A stretch of 64,000 nt of DNA from contig JAIOJX010000025.1 of NCBI GenBank assembly GCA_022376925.1, forward strand, positions 8,649,141-8,713,140, written 5' to 3'. This document shows positions 10,666-23,419 of the stretch, piece by piece. The notes beneath the pieces were generated by a model. The model ran no database searches, was not told the origin of the DNA, and saw only the letters and a program-made list of their open reading frames with translations. The position numbers and the translations under genes were made by a program. Source of the DNA: Tragulus kanchil. Taxonomy: Eukaryota > Chordata > Mammalia > Artiodactyla > Tragulidae. The first letter of the stretch is position 1. The number at the start of each line of letters is the position of its first letter.

Positions 10666-10769
10666 GCCTGCATTTGTATTTTCAAAGGGCTACTTACTTC
10701 CTCAAATTAAGTTACCCTCTAAATTAAATTATCACACAGAATTCTAAAGTGTAAGTTTAACAGATTTTT

Positions 10770-11044
10770 TTCTTTTTAAATTTTAGCCTCTTTCATTGGT
10801 GTTTTATTTATTTATTTTCATCCATCTTTATTCTTTGGCCTGTGGGGCCTCCCATTGCAGTGGCCTCTCTTGTTGCAGAGCGCCGGCTCTGGGCCTCTGC
10901 ACTTCAGAGCACTGGCTCGCAATTGGGCACACCAGTCCAGTCTCTCCACGCCACGTGTGATCTTCCCAGGCCAGGGATCAAATCAGTGCTCCTTGCACTG
11001 CAAGGTTGACTCTTTACCCACTGGACCACCAGGGAAACCCCACC
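10770..11044 (-). mobile_element. CCAATAG-type tRNA-derived SINE
   Basis: The minus strand runs from ggtttccctggtggtccag to an A-rich end. It is flanked by a 16-bp target repeat with one mismatch: agtttaacagattttt at 10754-10769 and agtttcacagattttt at 11045-11060. It belongs to the older-looking form of the family, without the C-rich tail. Confidence 0.88.
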
Positions 11045-11060
11045 AGTTTCACAGATTTTT

Positions 11061-11553
11061 AAAGATATTTGGTGGGGGATGCTTTGTTTTGTTTTGCATT
11101 TTAAAAGAAATTTGTATAGTGTGGTAATTATCTGGCTAGAGGCTGTGAGTGAGTTATTCTCTGTTCATGATTTAGGCATTTGGAGAAACTGTTGGCATCT
11201 TAAGGTAGGAACCATGACTTCTCCATATAAATAAACATTATCAAAGATTTGTACCTTTTATTTTGGGAATTCTCTCTAAATGTGAGCGCTAATGACAACA
11301 TTCTGTGTGGACTGTCCCATGGACAACATGCTATATAAAGCCTGGTGAGGGTTTACAGTTCTCTGGTATAGTAACATATACATTTAGGCACTTGATCAGT
11401 GTTTTAATGAAGATAATTACATGTAACAAAATTATGCTTGGAAAATATATTTGGAATCTTAAAAGCTAGCTATTATCATTTTTAGCATAGTCTAAAAAGA
11501 TGAATCATGTCTCAGGATAATTAGTTTATAGCTCTCCTTATGAATTGTCTTCT
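11061..11553. other. AT-rich intron without recognised repeat
   Basis: Ordinary AT-rich sequence. I see no repeat signature, RNA gene or coding frame. Confidence 0.5.
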
Positions 11554-11567
11554 TTAAAAAGAACCTA

Positions 11568-12512
11568 GTATTTTTTGTTTTTCCACAATCACAAGTTTTT
11601 TTTATTTTGCTTTTTTGATTTTACAGAGTTTTGTGACTTACAGATATGTATAATTCCAGATTACTCATATGTATATCCCATTCCCCCCACCACCACCCCC
11701 CGTCCCAACCCTCCAGGCTGTCACATAGCTCCCATGTACGATCCCTTAAATCCAGAGTACATTGACAATTGTTATCTCTTTTACAGAAGATAGTATAGGG
11801 TTCCGTGTTGCTCTTTCCGTATCTCTCACCCACTTTTCCTTCTCCCCAATGTCGATAAATCTGTTCTCTATGACTGTTTTTCCATCGATGCTTTGCGTAT
11901 GTATTTCTCAGTATGAACTAGATTTCATATGTATGTGTCAATATACTGTATTTGTCCTTCTCTTTTCGACTTATTCACTTTGTATAATAGGTTCTAGATT
12001 CATCCATCTCATTAGGACTGAATCGTCTGCATTTCTTTTTGTGGCTGAGAAATATTCCATTGTATATATGTACCAGAGCTTCTTTATCCATTCATTTGTT
12101 GATAGACATCTAGGTTGCTTCCATGTTTTGGCTATTGTGTAGAGTGCTGCCATGAACTTTGGGGTACAGGTGTCTCTTTCAATTTTGATTTCATCAGGGT
12201 ATAGGCCTAATAGTGGGATTGCTGGGTTGTATGGTGCTTCTATTCTTAGCTTTTTAAGGAATCTCCGTACTGTCTTCTATAGCGGCTGTATCAATTCACA
12301 TTCCCACCAACAGTGCAAGAGTGTTCCCTTTTCTCTGCACCCTCTCCAGCAATGATCTGCAGATTTTTTAATGGTGGCCATTCTGACTGGTGTGAGGTGA
12401 TACCTGATTGTAGTTTTGATTTGCATTTCTCTAACAGCAAGCGGTGTTGAGCATCTTTTCATGTGTTTCTTGGCCATCTGTATGTCTTTTTTGGAGAGGT
12501 GTCTCTTTAAGT
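11568..12512 (-). mobile_element. 5'-truncated L1 LINE with target-site duplication
   Basis: Antisense frames encode the L1 ORF2 C-terminus (EYFSATKRN in one, [14 protein letters not shown] and [11 protein letters not shown] in another), followed by the 3' untranslated region. The insert is bounded by a 14-bp repeat, ttaaaaagaaccta, at 11554-11567 and again near 12514-12527. The target contains TTAAAA, the preferred L1 endonuclease site. Several stops break the frame, so the copy is dead. Confidence 0.93.
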
Positions 12513-12529
12513 CTTAAAAAGAACCTAAA

Positions 12530-14331
12530 ATTTTTACCATGTATTGTGTGATATAAAATTCCTCAGCTATGCTGTGCTCTGTTGGTTCATTCATTCTTTG
12601 TGGCCAGTATCCTAGAATCCTGTACTCTCTTCTACTTCATTTCCTTTTCTCTTTTTAACTCTGGATTCTGCTCCTGGCATTCTGCTTAAATCATTCTGGG
12701 CCCCGGCAGTCTTCCAGTTAATCACATTGACTTACCCAATTTGTCACCCTCCTTCTGACCCTTGACACCACTGTCTGCCTCTGTATTCCTGAGAATTCCT
12801 TGGCACTGGAACCTGGTTTCCTGTCACCCATCCAAATGTCTTTTCCTCTGGGCCCTCCCACTGTGGGTCTTTTGCTGTTGTATTCCCCAAGGCTGCTTTT
12901 GATTCTCTACCCATATTTCTGTGTACTTGCGGTCCTTTAGCACAAATCATTTAAAGTCTCTCTGATTTCCTGTCTCTGTGTTAGTACTGTGTTTCCCACT
13001 GCCCGAAGGACAGACACACTGCCACAGCCTCAACTTATCCCTCAGAAAATAGAATGTAGCATCGTTTTCCCCAACTAGCACCCTTCCTACTGAATTTCTG
13101 CTTGTAGTGAAATCACTATTTTAGTCTCCAAAGCCAAACACCTGGGAGTCTTCCCTGTCTCAGTGGCCCTTCTTTGCTTGGTCTCTTGGTTTCCTCTGTC
13201 CTTTCCTTACCCAGGACCAGACCCTCCTGGCTTTCCCTCTGAAATATGACCTACCTGCTCACTCTTATTTCAACTGTTTACCATCCATACTCCCCTGATA
13301 CTGCCGGCACTCTGTGCATTCATGATTGTCTCTAGCCTGGCAGAACCATCATGATTACAGCTGGCTCTTCCACTTGTGGTCCTTGTATTTGGAAAATCCT
13401 TCTTCATACCAGTTCTTCTCTCGCACCCTCCTCCCACTCTCACTTTTCCCGGGAAAGACTTGTTACTCAGCTCAGCGGTCTTTTCCTTTGTGAAAATTTC
13501 CCCTACCTTTCCCGGGAGACTTGTTTCTATCTGTGCTTTTTCCACAGTACTTGGGCTGTACTCTTCCTCAGACTTAACAGTTTTTGTTGCAATTGATTCT
13601 TTACCCATCTGTCTCCTGCACTAGGACCGTGATCTCTGTTCCCTCAAAGAATGTGTATTAAGTTCAGGATGTACCCAACAAATGAGCCAAGTCTTCTGAC
13701 GTCCTTTTCTTTTTTTCTTTTCTTTTTTTCCCAACCACTCTCCCTTAAAGGCAACCACTATCAACCATGCATATTTTAAGGATTTCCTATAAATATATAA
13801 TCATTTTATACATATATAATTATGGTGAATTAAAGATTCAAATAGTTAGACACTGTTATATCTTTAGAGTCCAGTAGCAAATGATTTGGAAACCCGACAG
13901 CTTTGTTTCCATTATTTCTTTCAAAATTTCACAAAACCAAACCAGCACTCTTGTTATCTTTAATTACCAGAATATTGTTAAAAAACAGAATATGCCTATG
14001 GCCTTACTCTGTATTGGGTACATAATGACACATTGATACTAATATTTACCAGTTGAAGCTCTTTAGTCAGTGGATGGTAGTAGAACTGAGGCTGCTTGCT
14101 CTATGGGAGTGAGGTAAACCTTTAAAAACTGGCAAATAATACCTTTTCACAGGACTGTTAACATGACGTCTGGCTATCTAGCTCTGTGGTAGAACATAGT
14201 ACAATGACACAGAAAATGGGTGCTCAATCAGGAAAGGTGGCTTCTCTGCAAAAGTGCTGTCTGAGCTGAGATCTCAAAGTATATAAAGTAGAGATGTAAT
14301 CAGAAAGGGAAATAGCATGTGCAGATACCTA
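12530..14331. other. intron, possible L2-like relic around 13430-13680
   Basis: Most of this stretch is unassigned. Around 13430-13680 the order of motifs (ccgggaaagacttg, gaaaatttcccc, ctgcactaggaccgtgatctctg) is reminiscent of an L2 3' region, but too weak for a firm call. A CT-rich run lies near 13705-13745. Confidence 0.35.
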
Positions 14332-16575
14332 GATGCAAAAGGACTGAAAAAAACTAACATGGCCAGAAATATCTGAGGGTGGTAGACATGACAGGGCTAG
14401 ACCATGTCTTGTTCATCATGTATCTCTGTTGTCTAGCATAGAGTTCACCTAATAAAAGCTGTAAAATCATAAGAAGGGTATGAATTAAATGACTAGTCTT
14501 CTTAACAAGATGAGCAGATAGCACAGTTGTCATTTCCTCTAACTGAGTCCTGGAGATATACACACAAGTAAGGAGGAGGTTAGGGGTCTGAGAAGCTAAC
14601 CATGAAGAGTTCCCTGGTTGAACAGATAGATCATGATTGGGCTCTACTAGACAGGGGCAAATAATGGAAGGTCAGTGTAGTAGCAGTGTAGTGCCATTTG
14701 AGTAGGGGTAGCATAGGCTGGCACAAAACTCCTCTGGGGTGGCCAGCATATTGTAACCATTAGCTCCTGGAATTCTCCTCTAGAGAATTACAACTGAGAG
14801 TAAGAAGAGGCAGTTCTACCGTCTGCCACTCTGATGAAGTCCAAGTCCTAACCCACAGGCTGTGTGCCTTGAGGACATGTCTGCTTGCCCTCAACTCATT
14901 AGTACACTAGGGCCTGGGCTTGGCTCCTTCCTTCTAGCATCACCTGATACAAAATTCTCATCCTTTACTGTGAGCTCATAAGGTAAAAATAATCATTTGG
15001 GGACTACAGCATCTACCATAAAAGACAACAACCTCAATCACTATTCTAAATGAAAGGCCCTAGACTAAGGCATAAAGACAGCCTACAGAATGGAAGAAAC
15101 TATTTGTAAATGATGCTATAAATAGGCACAGTGGTTGGACAAGATGGACACGAGCTTAATTTGTAAAACATAAAAACAGCTCATACAACTCAGTATTAAA
15201 AAACCCCAATCAAAAAATGGGCAGAATACCTAGATATATATTTCTCTAAAGAGATACTAATGACCAATAGGTACATGAAGATGCTTGACACCGCTAATTA
15301 TCAGAAATATGCAAATCAGAACTACAAAGATGTATCACCTCCCACGGGTCAGATGGCCATCATTAAAAGAATCTACAAGTAACATGCTGGAGAGGTGTGG
15401 AAAAAGGAACCCTCCTTGGGAACTAATTTACATTCCTTCCACACAGGGGTGGTGGGATGCAAAAGGACTGAAAAAAACTAACATGGCCAGAAATATCTGA
15501 GGGTGGTAGACATGACAGGGCTAGACCATGTCTTGTTCATCATGTATCTCTGTTGTCTAGCATAGAGTTCACCTAATAAAAGCTGTAAAATCATAAGAAG
15601 GGTATGAATTAAATGACTAGTCTTCTTAACAAGATGAGCAGATAGCACAGTTGTCATTTCCTCTAACTGAGTCCTGGAGATATACACACAAGTAAGGAGG
15701 AGGTTAGGGGTCTGAGAAGCTAACCATGAAGAGTTCCCTGGTTGAACAGATAGATCATGATTGGGCTCTACTAGACAGGGGCAAATAATGGAAGGTCAGT
15801 GTAGTAGCAGTGTAGTGCCATTTGAGTAGGGGTAGCATAGGCTGGCACAAAACTCCTCTGGGGTGGCCAGCATATTGTAACCATTAGCTCCTGGAATTCT
15901 CCTCTAGAGAATTACAACTGAGAGTAAGAAGAGGCAGTTCTACCGTCTGCCACTCTGATGAAGTCCAAGTCCTAACCCACAGGCTGTGTGCCTTGAGGAC
16001 ATGTCTGCTTGCCCTCAACTCATTAGTACACTAGGGCCTGGGCTTGGCTCCTTCCTTCTAGCATCACCTGATACAAAATTCTCATCCTTTACTGTGAGCT
16101 CATAAGGTAAAAATAATCATTTGGGGACTACAGCATCTACCATAAAAGACAACAACCTCAATCACTATTCTAAATGAAAGGCCCTAGACTAAGGCATAAA
16201 GACAGCCTACAGAATGGAAGAAACTATTTGTAAATGATGCTATAAATAGGCACAGTGGTTGGACAAGATGGACACGAGCTTAATTTGTAAAACATAAAAA
16301 CAGCTCATACAACTCAGTATTAAAAAACCCCAATCAAAAAATGGGCAGAATACCTAGATATATATTTCTCTAAAGAGATACTAATGACCAATAGGTACAT
16401 GAAGATGCTTGACACCGCTAATTATCAGAAATATGCAAATCAGAACTACAAAGATGTATCACCTCCCACGGGTCAGATGGCCATCATTAAAAGAATCTAC
16501 AAGTAACATGCTGGAGAGGGTGTGGAAAAAAGGGAACCCTCCTTGGGAACTAATTTACATTCCTTCCACACAGTT
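14332..16575. repeat. tandem duplication 4, period 1124 bp
   Basis: Copy A is 14332-15455 and copy B 15456-16575. They are identical over most of their length. The A end differs in run lengths (gagaggtgtggaaaaagg in A, gagagggtgtggaaaaaaggg in B; acaggggtggtggga in A, acagttggtggga in B). The junction interrupts an L1 fragment that continues normally past copy B to about 17010. Confidence 0.92.
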
Positions 16576-17010
16576 GGTGGGAATGTAAACTAGTGCAGCA
16601 CTATGGAAAACAGTATGGAGGTTCCTTTAAAGTTACAGAGTTGCCATACGAGCTAGCAGTCCTACTCTTGGACATTTATCCAGGGATAACTCAAATTTGA
16701 AAAGATAAAGGATCCCCAGTACTCATAGCAGCATTGTTTATATAATAGCTGAGATCTGGAGGCAACCTAAGTGCCCACTGACAGAAGAAAGACATGAATA
16801 CAACAGACTACTCAGGCATAAGAGAGAAGAAGAAAGCCATTTACATCAACATGGATGGGCCTAGAGATGATCATACTAAGCTAATTAAGCCAGAAAGTGA
16901 AAGACAGTTATATATCACTTATATGAAATCTAAAATATGACACAATGAAACTATTTACAAAACACCAGAGTCACAGACATAGATCCTAATTATGAGAAAA
17001 ACTCTAATTA
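16184..17010 (+). mobile_element. L1 LINE 3' portion, diverged
   Basis: The plus strand reads as the end of L1 ORF2: aatatgcaaatcagaactac, acctcccacgggtcagatgg, ccacacagttggtgggaatg and acatcaacatggatgggcc. Frames are broken throughout. An earlier partial copy at 15060-15455 is explained by tandem duplication 4. Confidence 0.88.
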
Positions 17011-17354
17011 AGAAATCTTCCAGAAAATGTCTTATTCAAAACTTGAAGTCATCAGAAGCAAGGGAAGTCTATGAAGCGTCTGTCATAGTGGAAGAGAAGC
17101 CTAAAGCGATATGGTGACTGAATGTAATATCCTCCCTGGGATCACTACTTACCTTGCTGTCACAAAGGGCTGTCAGACCTCCGAGGTCCCAGTGGAGGAA
17201 GGTTTCTCTGTCAGGTCAAGGCATCTGATAACGCCATAGAGACTGTCCACCTGCCACTCATTTCCTCTCTTCAGGAGGGCCAAGGATGCCCTACTTTTGA
17301 GTCATCCATAAAGTCCATACAGCGAGAGTTGACTGTAGAGCTTCATTTCTTCTT

Positions 17355-17720
17355 CTTTAAGATGATCTTGGTTTCTTGGGTATCAGTGGGGTCCTTTTGT
17401 GCAGTCCATTCAGCGTCCTCAGGGTCCACATTGTACATCCTCTTTACCCTCGTATGGTGGATCCAGGGAGCGATACCTGCAACTTGAACATGACTAACAA
17501 GTAGCGGTAGTGCCAGCTGGGCCTCATTTCAGTAAAGTCCACTTCTAAATGTTCAAACGGTAAAGTACCTTTTAATTGTATTCCTGGAGACTTTTGCTTA
17601 TGTCTGGGGGCAGCATTGACCTGTGAGCAAGCAGAACAATTCTGGGGCTGCATCAGCCCAAAAGTCCATGGCTGGCCGCTCAGCACATGTCCGGAGCTCG
17701 ATGGGGACACTCCAACCCAG
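17355..17720 (-). pseudogene. endogenous retrovirus (class I-like) integrase relic
   Basis: On the minus strand a frame shows the Cys-x-x-Cys end of the integrase zinc-binding domain (CSACSQVNA) and the start of the catalytic core (FEHLEVDFTE). Very soon after, in another frame, comes the C-terminal motif PWIHHTRVK. This order is characteristic of gammaretrovirus-like (ERV1) pol. Most of the catalytic core between these motifs is missing and the frame is shifted, so this is a dead relic. No LTRs or primer-binding site were recognised beside it. Confidence 0.75.
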
Positions 17721-17785
17721 GCAGAGACTGTGGGGGAAAGGCTTTTTTTTCTGTTTTAATTTCTTATTTTTTGGAACTGATTTTT

Positions 17786-18047
17786 TTTTTTAATATTTAA
17801 TTTTTTTTTGCCTCTATGTCATCATTTATTTTTCATCCATCTTTATTCTTTGGCCTGTGTGGGTCTATCACTGCAGTGGCCTCTCTTGCCGCAGAGCACC
17901 AGCTCTGGGTGCATGTGCTACAGAGCGCTGGCTGGCAGCTGGACACACTGGTCCACAGCACGTGGGATCCTCCTGGGCCATGGATTGAGCCAGTGCCCCT
18001 TGCACTGCAAGGCAGACTCTTCACCCACTGGAGCACCAGGGAAGCCC
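17786..18047 (-). mobile_element. CCAATAG-type tRNA-derived SINE
   Basis: The minus strand begins gggcttccctggtgctcca and includes ccaaagaataaagatggatg near its A-rich end. No clear target repeat was seen. It lies next to the retroviral relic. Confidence 0.82.
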
Positions 18048-19850
18048 TTCTGACATCCTTTCTGATGGCCTTCTGACATCCTTCTCTGTTTAGCCATTAA
18101 TTGGGCTGTTTCCCTGAACTGGAGTCCTCTCAGCCCTCTTTCATTACCTCAGTCCTAGGTGTCACATCAGACCCCATAGCTTTCACACGGCCCTGTATCC
18201 TTCTCTCCTCTCCTGAGTGTAACCTAAAAATTCTAACAGCTTGATATGTTTTAACTTTGTGTCCCTCAGTGTTACTGGAAATCCTAGTTGGCAAGGATTT
18301 AAAAAACTTTAAACAGCATTACCCAACAGTCCTTTACTCTCTTTTCCAGTCTGAGGTCTGAGACTGAATTTACACACCCCAGAGTCCCCTTGACTCTTGC
18401 TAAATGAATGACCAGGCGGAGGCCCCTGGAGAGGTTGCATGTGGACTGCTGAATGAGCTAGGGCTTTGAGTAAGCAAGCGTACACACTTCAGCATGAGGT
18501 GTGCAAGTCCGATAAAGTGAAAGTAGCATCGCTGTGGTTCCTTCTGCAGACCCCTTTCACATTATTCAAAGGAAGCAACAACGGTGTAAAACACAAGTCA
18601 TTTTGCTAGGATTAGTTTCTATTCTGGGCATTTTTCTTTTCAGCTGTCGAATGACATGTAAACATTTCTAGCCAATTTCAGAACTAGTTATGGTCCTCTA
18701 AAAATACAGATCTGAGAGTTCATACTTGAATCAGATATTTAATCCTTAAATCCCTCTCTTTCCCTCACTCTCTCTTGTCTAAAACCTGTGAATTATTTTA
18801 CAGAGGAGGGTTGAGAACTGTCCGGTATCATTGTTAGTATCCCTTCTGGCTGTGAGGAAATGGGACAAATAGTTTCATCCTAATATTCATCCAGATTTAT
18901 GAGCCAGTATTCATCACGACAGTCTTAAAAGGATAGAAACTGTACGACAAAGTGAGTCATAGTCTTTGTGATGTGATGTCTGTGAGCGTGGGTGGGAGAG
19001 ATCACTGAATGACCTGTCTCCTACTGCTTTCTAAGCTGAATCATTTTGCAAATAGAAAACAATTCATGGGTTTAAAGATGGTCATAACATAAATAGGAAA
19101 TGGACGGCAGAGTCAAAGAATACCTCTATTCAAAAAATTATTTTTGAAATATAACACTTGATGAACAGTCTTTGTTTTGAATTAGAAATGAAACTAATCT
19201 ACTGCCTAATATATATAATACATAATAATATTTTAGTCTAATACCTGCTATGTATTTATATATTTTCATTTTTTTCCTATTGATTATGTTTCTTTTTTTA
19301 AATTCTCATGTAGTTTGGCCTTTCTCATAGCTATTTCTTGCTTTGGCTTATTTGACAGTTGCGTGTATGTGTGTTTGTGAATGTTTGAATGTGTAGAAGG
19401 AGGTGACTCCTTGAATTGAATGGGGACTCAAGAAAGTCCCTTTCCTATTGGAAATTCTGATTCTGAGATGGTGTAATCCTGCATTTTGCATCATTGGTCT
19501 CTTTTTGTTGCTTTTCGTCTCATTAGAATCAGGAATTTGGAGAGCCTTTCTCTGAGTCAGATTTAATCTTTAATTTTTAAATGTAAGATTGATTTACCTT
19601 ATTTCTTTGACTTCTTTGAGGCAAAGCATTTGTTGAGGCAAAGCATTTGTTAAGACAACCATGTGAAAAGAGAAATATTCTAGTTTGAGTGTGTTTCTTG
19701 AGTTTTAGAAGTTGTTACATTCTTATACTTACACATTAAACTCAACAATTTAGTAATGGGAATATAATGCAAGTAAAACTGGGAAGCCAATTTTGCTATC
19801 TGGTTTAGTAGAGGACAAGTAATATATGAAGAAGATATATATTACGTCTT
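18048..19850. other. intron without recognised repeat
   Basis: Unassigned sequence, becoming AT-rich after 18600. A short direct repeat (ttctgacatccttctg-like) follows the SINE at 18047-18085. The portion 18090-18420 could be more retroviral relic on the minus strand, but I cannot support it with a motif. Confidence 0.4.
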
Positions 19851-19852
19851 GG

Positions 19853-20060
19853 GGGCTTCTCTCATGGCTCAGATGGTGAAGAATCTGCCTGCAATGCAGG
19901 AGACATGGGTTTGATCCCTGGGTTGGGAAGATCCGCTGGAGGAAGAAATGGCAAATCACTCCATTATTCTTGCCTGGAGAATCCCCATGGACAGAGGAGC
20001 CTGGTGGGCTACAGTTCATGGGGTTGCAAAGCATCAAACATGACTCAAGCAACTAACACT
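19853..20060 (+). mobile_element. Bov-tA SINE
   Basis: Full-length copy: gggcttctctcatggctcag head, gcaatgcaggagacatggg, ttcttgcctggagaatcccc and gggctacagttcatgggg. It is the best preserved Bov-tA in the window. Confidence 0.92.
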
Positions 20061-20666
20061 TTCAACTATATTACATTTAATACAAGTCTTAGATTAAAAA
20101 ATACTGAATTAAGGCAACACTTTTAGCTGTTACATGTGGGAGAAGTAAGGCACCGATTATTTTGAGGGAGGGTATTAAAACCATGGCATATTGATGGAGT
20201 CTGTTCAGCCTGAGCAAGGTACCTCACGAGGCTTTCTGGAGGGAGGTCGCCGTAGTGACTTGGCTGAGGCTCTGCACTTTTGTAGAGGAAAGGCCCATTG
20301 TTTGGCCTTCACCCCTGAATTCTTCAAACCTTGGTATTTACTGAGTGTGTTTTGAATGAAATGGATGAAATTCTTGAGAATATGTGCTATGTCAGCTTTA
20401 TGAACAACGTGTTTAATCTTAGTGGAGTCTTCTAAAGTCAGTATTATTTTCATTTTACAGATAGGGATAGTTTTTCGTGATTGACTTTTCAAAACATATC
20501 TGTGATAATAAGTAATTCATTGTGCCTTTCAGATTTCTTCATGTTTAGAATACAGTTCGTGGCCGAAATTTCACATGGATGCTGTATCATAAATTTGAAC
20601 AGAAATAGTGATTTTTTTAAAAAATAGTTAAACTCTTCCCAGAGACTTTACCATGTGCATCAAAGT

Positions 20667-22850
20667 TAGTCTGTCATCTTTTCTCCCACCCCTTTACTGC
20701 ATTCTTTTTTGTTTAGAAAATATTTGTCATGATTTAGTATGAAGCAGTTCTTTAATATTGTAGTTATTGCTTTCTGAAGAACTCAAAGATTTTTAAATGG
20801 CATATTCAATTTAAAAATTAAAATAAAATAGGACATAGTTAAGGATAAATACTATATAAGAATGGAATGAACCTCAAAGACCAGAGTCTGTAAGATTAAG
20901 ATGCAGAATAAGCTAAAGTGTGCAGAAAATACAAGAGAATAACTAAAAGGATGTTTAAAAGTTAGGCTTTTTCAAGGATTTTGAGATAATCTTACTCTCT
21001 AAGGACACATGGTGTAAGATGGAAAAAACTAAAAGAAAAAAAAGTAGATGTACCTGGGCCTATTTTATTTTAACCTTCTTCAAGTGAGATTGTTAGTCAA
21101 CCAATAGTGTCTTGTTGAGAAAATAAAGGCCCAGGTAGACAGATACAAAGAAAGCCAGGCACTTCTAGAAGTGTGTCTAAGATGAAACTCCTCTTTCCTC
21201 GAAATCATTCATCTTCTTTTATGACCCGCCTGAATTTTAAAATATGAAATATATTTAATTTTCTAAATTTCTTGTCAACCAGTCCATCTCCTGGAGTAAA
21301 TGTCTGCTCTTCTTTCCCCTCGATCCTGACGTCCCTGCTATATGCCCTGAGTGTTTCGGTTCTGCTGTGTCCTTCACGCTCACACGGGTCTCTGCGTTGT
21401 CATCACAACTGCCCTGGTTCTGTCCCTGATGTTGCAGCTGCCTTCCAGCTGATCCCATCTCTCCGTTAGCTAGGGCTGCCAAAACAAAATACCGTGGACT
21501 GAGTGGCTCAAACAAAGGACACGACTTTTCTCATTGTCCTGAAGCCTGGAAGCCCAGGTGCAGATGCCTTTCTGAGGCCTCCTCGAGACCTGCAGTGGCC
21601 TTCTGTCAGTGCACACACACAGATCTCCTCTTCCCGTAAGGACAGTATTCAGATCTGGTTAGGGTCCATCCTAACGGCCCCATTTTAATTTCATCACTTC
21701 TTCAGAAGCCCATCTCCAAGTAGTCATTTTCTGAGGAACCAGAGCTTTGGGTTTCAACTAGTCTGTCATCTTTTCTCCCACCCCTTTACTGCATTCTTTT
21801 TTGTTTAGAAAATATTTGTCATGATTTAGTATGAAGCAGTTCTTTAATATTGTAGTTATTGCTTTCTGAAGAACTCAAAGATTTTTAAATGGCATATTCA
21901 ATTTAAAAATTAAAATAAAATAGGACATAGTTAAGGATAAATACTATATAAGAATGGAATGAACCTCAAAGACCAGAGTCTGTAAGATTAAGATGCAGAA
22001 TAAGCTAAAGTGTGCAGAAAATACAAGAGAATAACTAAAAGGATGTTTAAAAGTTAGGCTTTTTCAAGGATTTTGAGATAATCTTACTCTCTAAGGACAC
22101 ATGGTGTAAGATGGAAAAAACTAAAAGAAAAAAAAGTAGATGTACCTGGGCCTATTTTATTTTAACCTTCTTCAAGTGAGATTGTTAGTCAACCAATAGT
22201 GTCTTGTTGAGAAAATAAAGGCCCAGGTAGACAGATACAAAGAAAGCCAGGCACTTCTAGAAGTGTGTCTAAGATGAAACTCCTCTTTCCTCGAAATCAT
22301 TCATCTTCTTTTATGACCCGCCTGAATTTTAAAATATGAAATATATTTAATTTTCTAAATTTCTTGTCAACCAGTCCATCTCCTGGAGTAAATGTCTGCT
22401 CTTCTTTCCCCTCGATCCTGACGTCCCTGCTATATGCCCTGAGTGTTTCGGTTCTGCTGTGTCCTTCACGCTCACACGGGTCTCTGCGTTGTCATCACAA
22501 CTGCCCTGGTTCTGTCCCTGATGTTGCAGCTGCCTTCCAGCTGATCCCATCTCTCCGTTAGCTAGGGCTGCCAAAACAAAATACCGTGGACTGAGTGGCT
22601 CAAACAAAGGACACGACTTTTCTCATTGTCCTGAAGCCTGGAAGCCCAGGTGCAGATGCCTTTCTGAGGCCTCCTCGAGACCTGCAGTGGCCTTCTGTCA
22701 GTGCACACACACAGATCTCCTCTTCCCGTAAGGACAGTATTCAGATCTGGTTAGGGTCCATCCTAACGGCCCCATTTTAATTTCATCACTTCTTCAGAAG
22801 CCCATCTCCAAGTAGTCATTTTCTGAGGAACCAGAGCTTTGGGTTTCAAC
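20667..22850. repeat. tandem duplication 5, period 1092 bp
   Basis: Copy A is 20667-21758 and copy B 21759-22850, abutting exactly with no link and no differences that I could see. The junction (gtttcaac|tagtctg) shows no shared sequence beyond a base or two. Confidence 0.94.
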
Positions 22851-22885
22851 ATATGAATTTGGTGGAGGGTATGGTTCAGTCCACA
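22560..22885 (+). repeat. old mammalian interspersed repeat, family not assigned
   Basis: The motifs gctagggctgccaaaacaaa, gactgagtggctcaaacaaa and caacatatgaatttgg follow a well-known mammalian-wide repeat pattern (gctgccataacaaagtacc...). I do not assign the family. Copy A of duplication 5 holds the first part at 21468-21758 and is cut where the duplication joins. Confidence 0.6.
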
Positions 22886-23119
22886 CCACCAGCGAATCAA
22901 CTGGATATTGTTCTTTGGCAGGGTATCTTTCCAGAGGGCAGCTCTGACCTTATGATTCCTCTCCTTAGAATATCTGTGTGGACTCAAGAGAGTTTAGTCC
23001 CCTGGTACACACAATGCTTACAGATGTGGGCACTGTTGAAAGTCTATGAGAATTACAGAGAATAGGAAAAGTAGCAGTATACACAGCCCTCACATATTTA
23101 TTTCAAATTTCTCATAACA

Positions 23120-23401
23120 GGGCTTCCCTGGTGGTCCACTGGGTAGGGACACCGCCTTGCAGTGCAAGGGGCGCCAGTTCGATCCCTGGCCTGGGAAGAT
23201 CCCATGTGCCACGGAGCAGCTGGACTGATGTGTCCAATTACCGAGCCGGAACTCTGGCACGCATGCACCTGGAGCTGGTGCTCTGCAGCGAGAGAGGCCA
23301 CTGTGATGAGAGACCCACACAGGCCAAAGAACAAAGATGGATGGAAATAAATAAATGAAAGACCAATAGAAGTGGCTACACACACACAAAAAAAGCCTTA
23401 C
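23120..23401 (+). mobile_element. CCAATAG-type tRNA-derived SINE with perfect target repeat
   Basis: Plus-strand copy: head ggcttccctggtggtccact, A/B-box-like ggcgccagttcgatccctgg, body ccaattaccgagccgg, ending gaaagaccaatagaagtgg and a CA/A-rich tail. It is flanked by an exact 16-bp target repeat caaatttctcataaca at 23104-23119 and 23402-23417. The exact repeat suggests a fairly recent L1-mediated insertion. Confidence 0.93.
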
Positions 23402-23419
23402 CAAATTTCTCATAACAAC

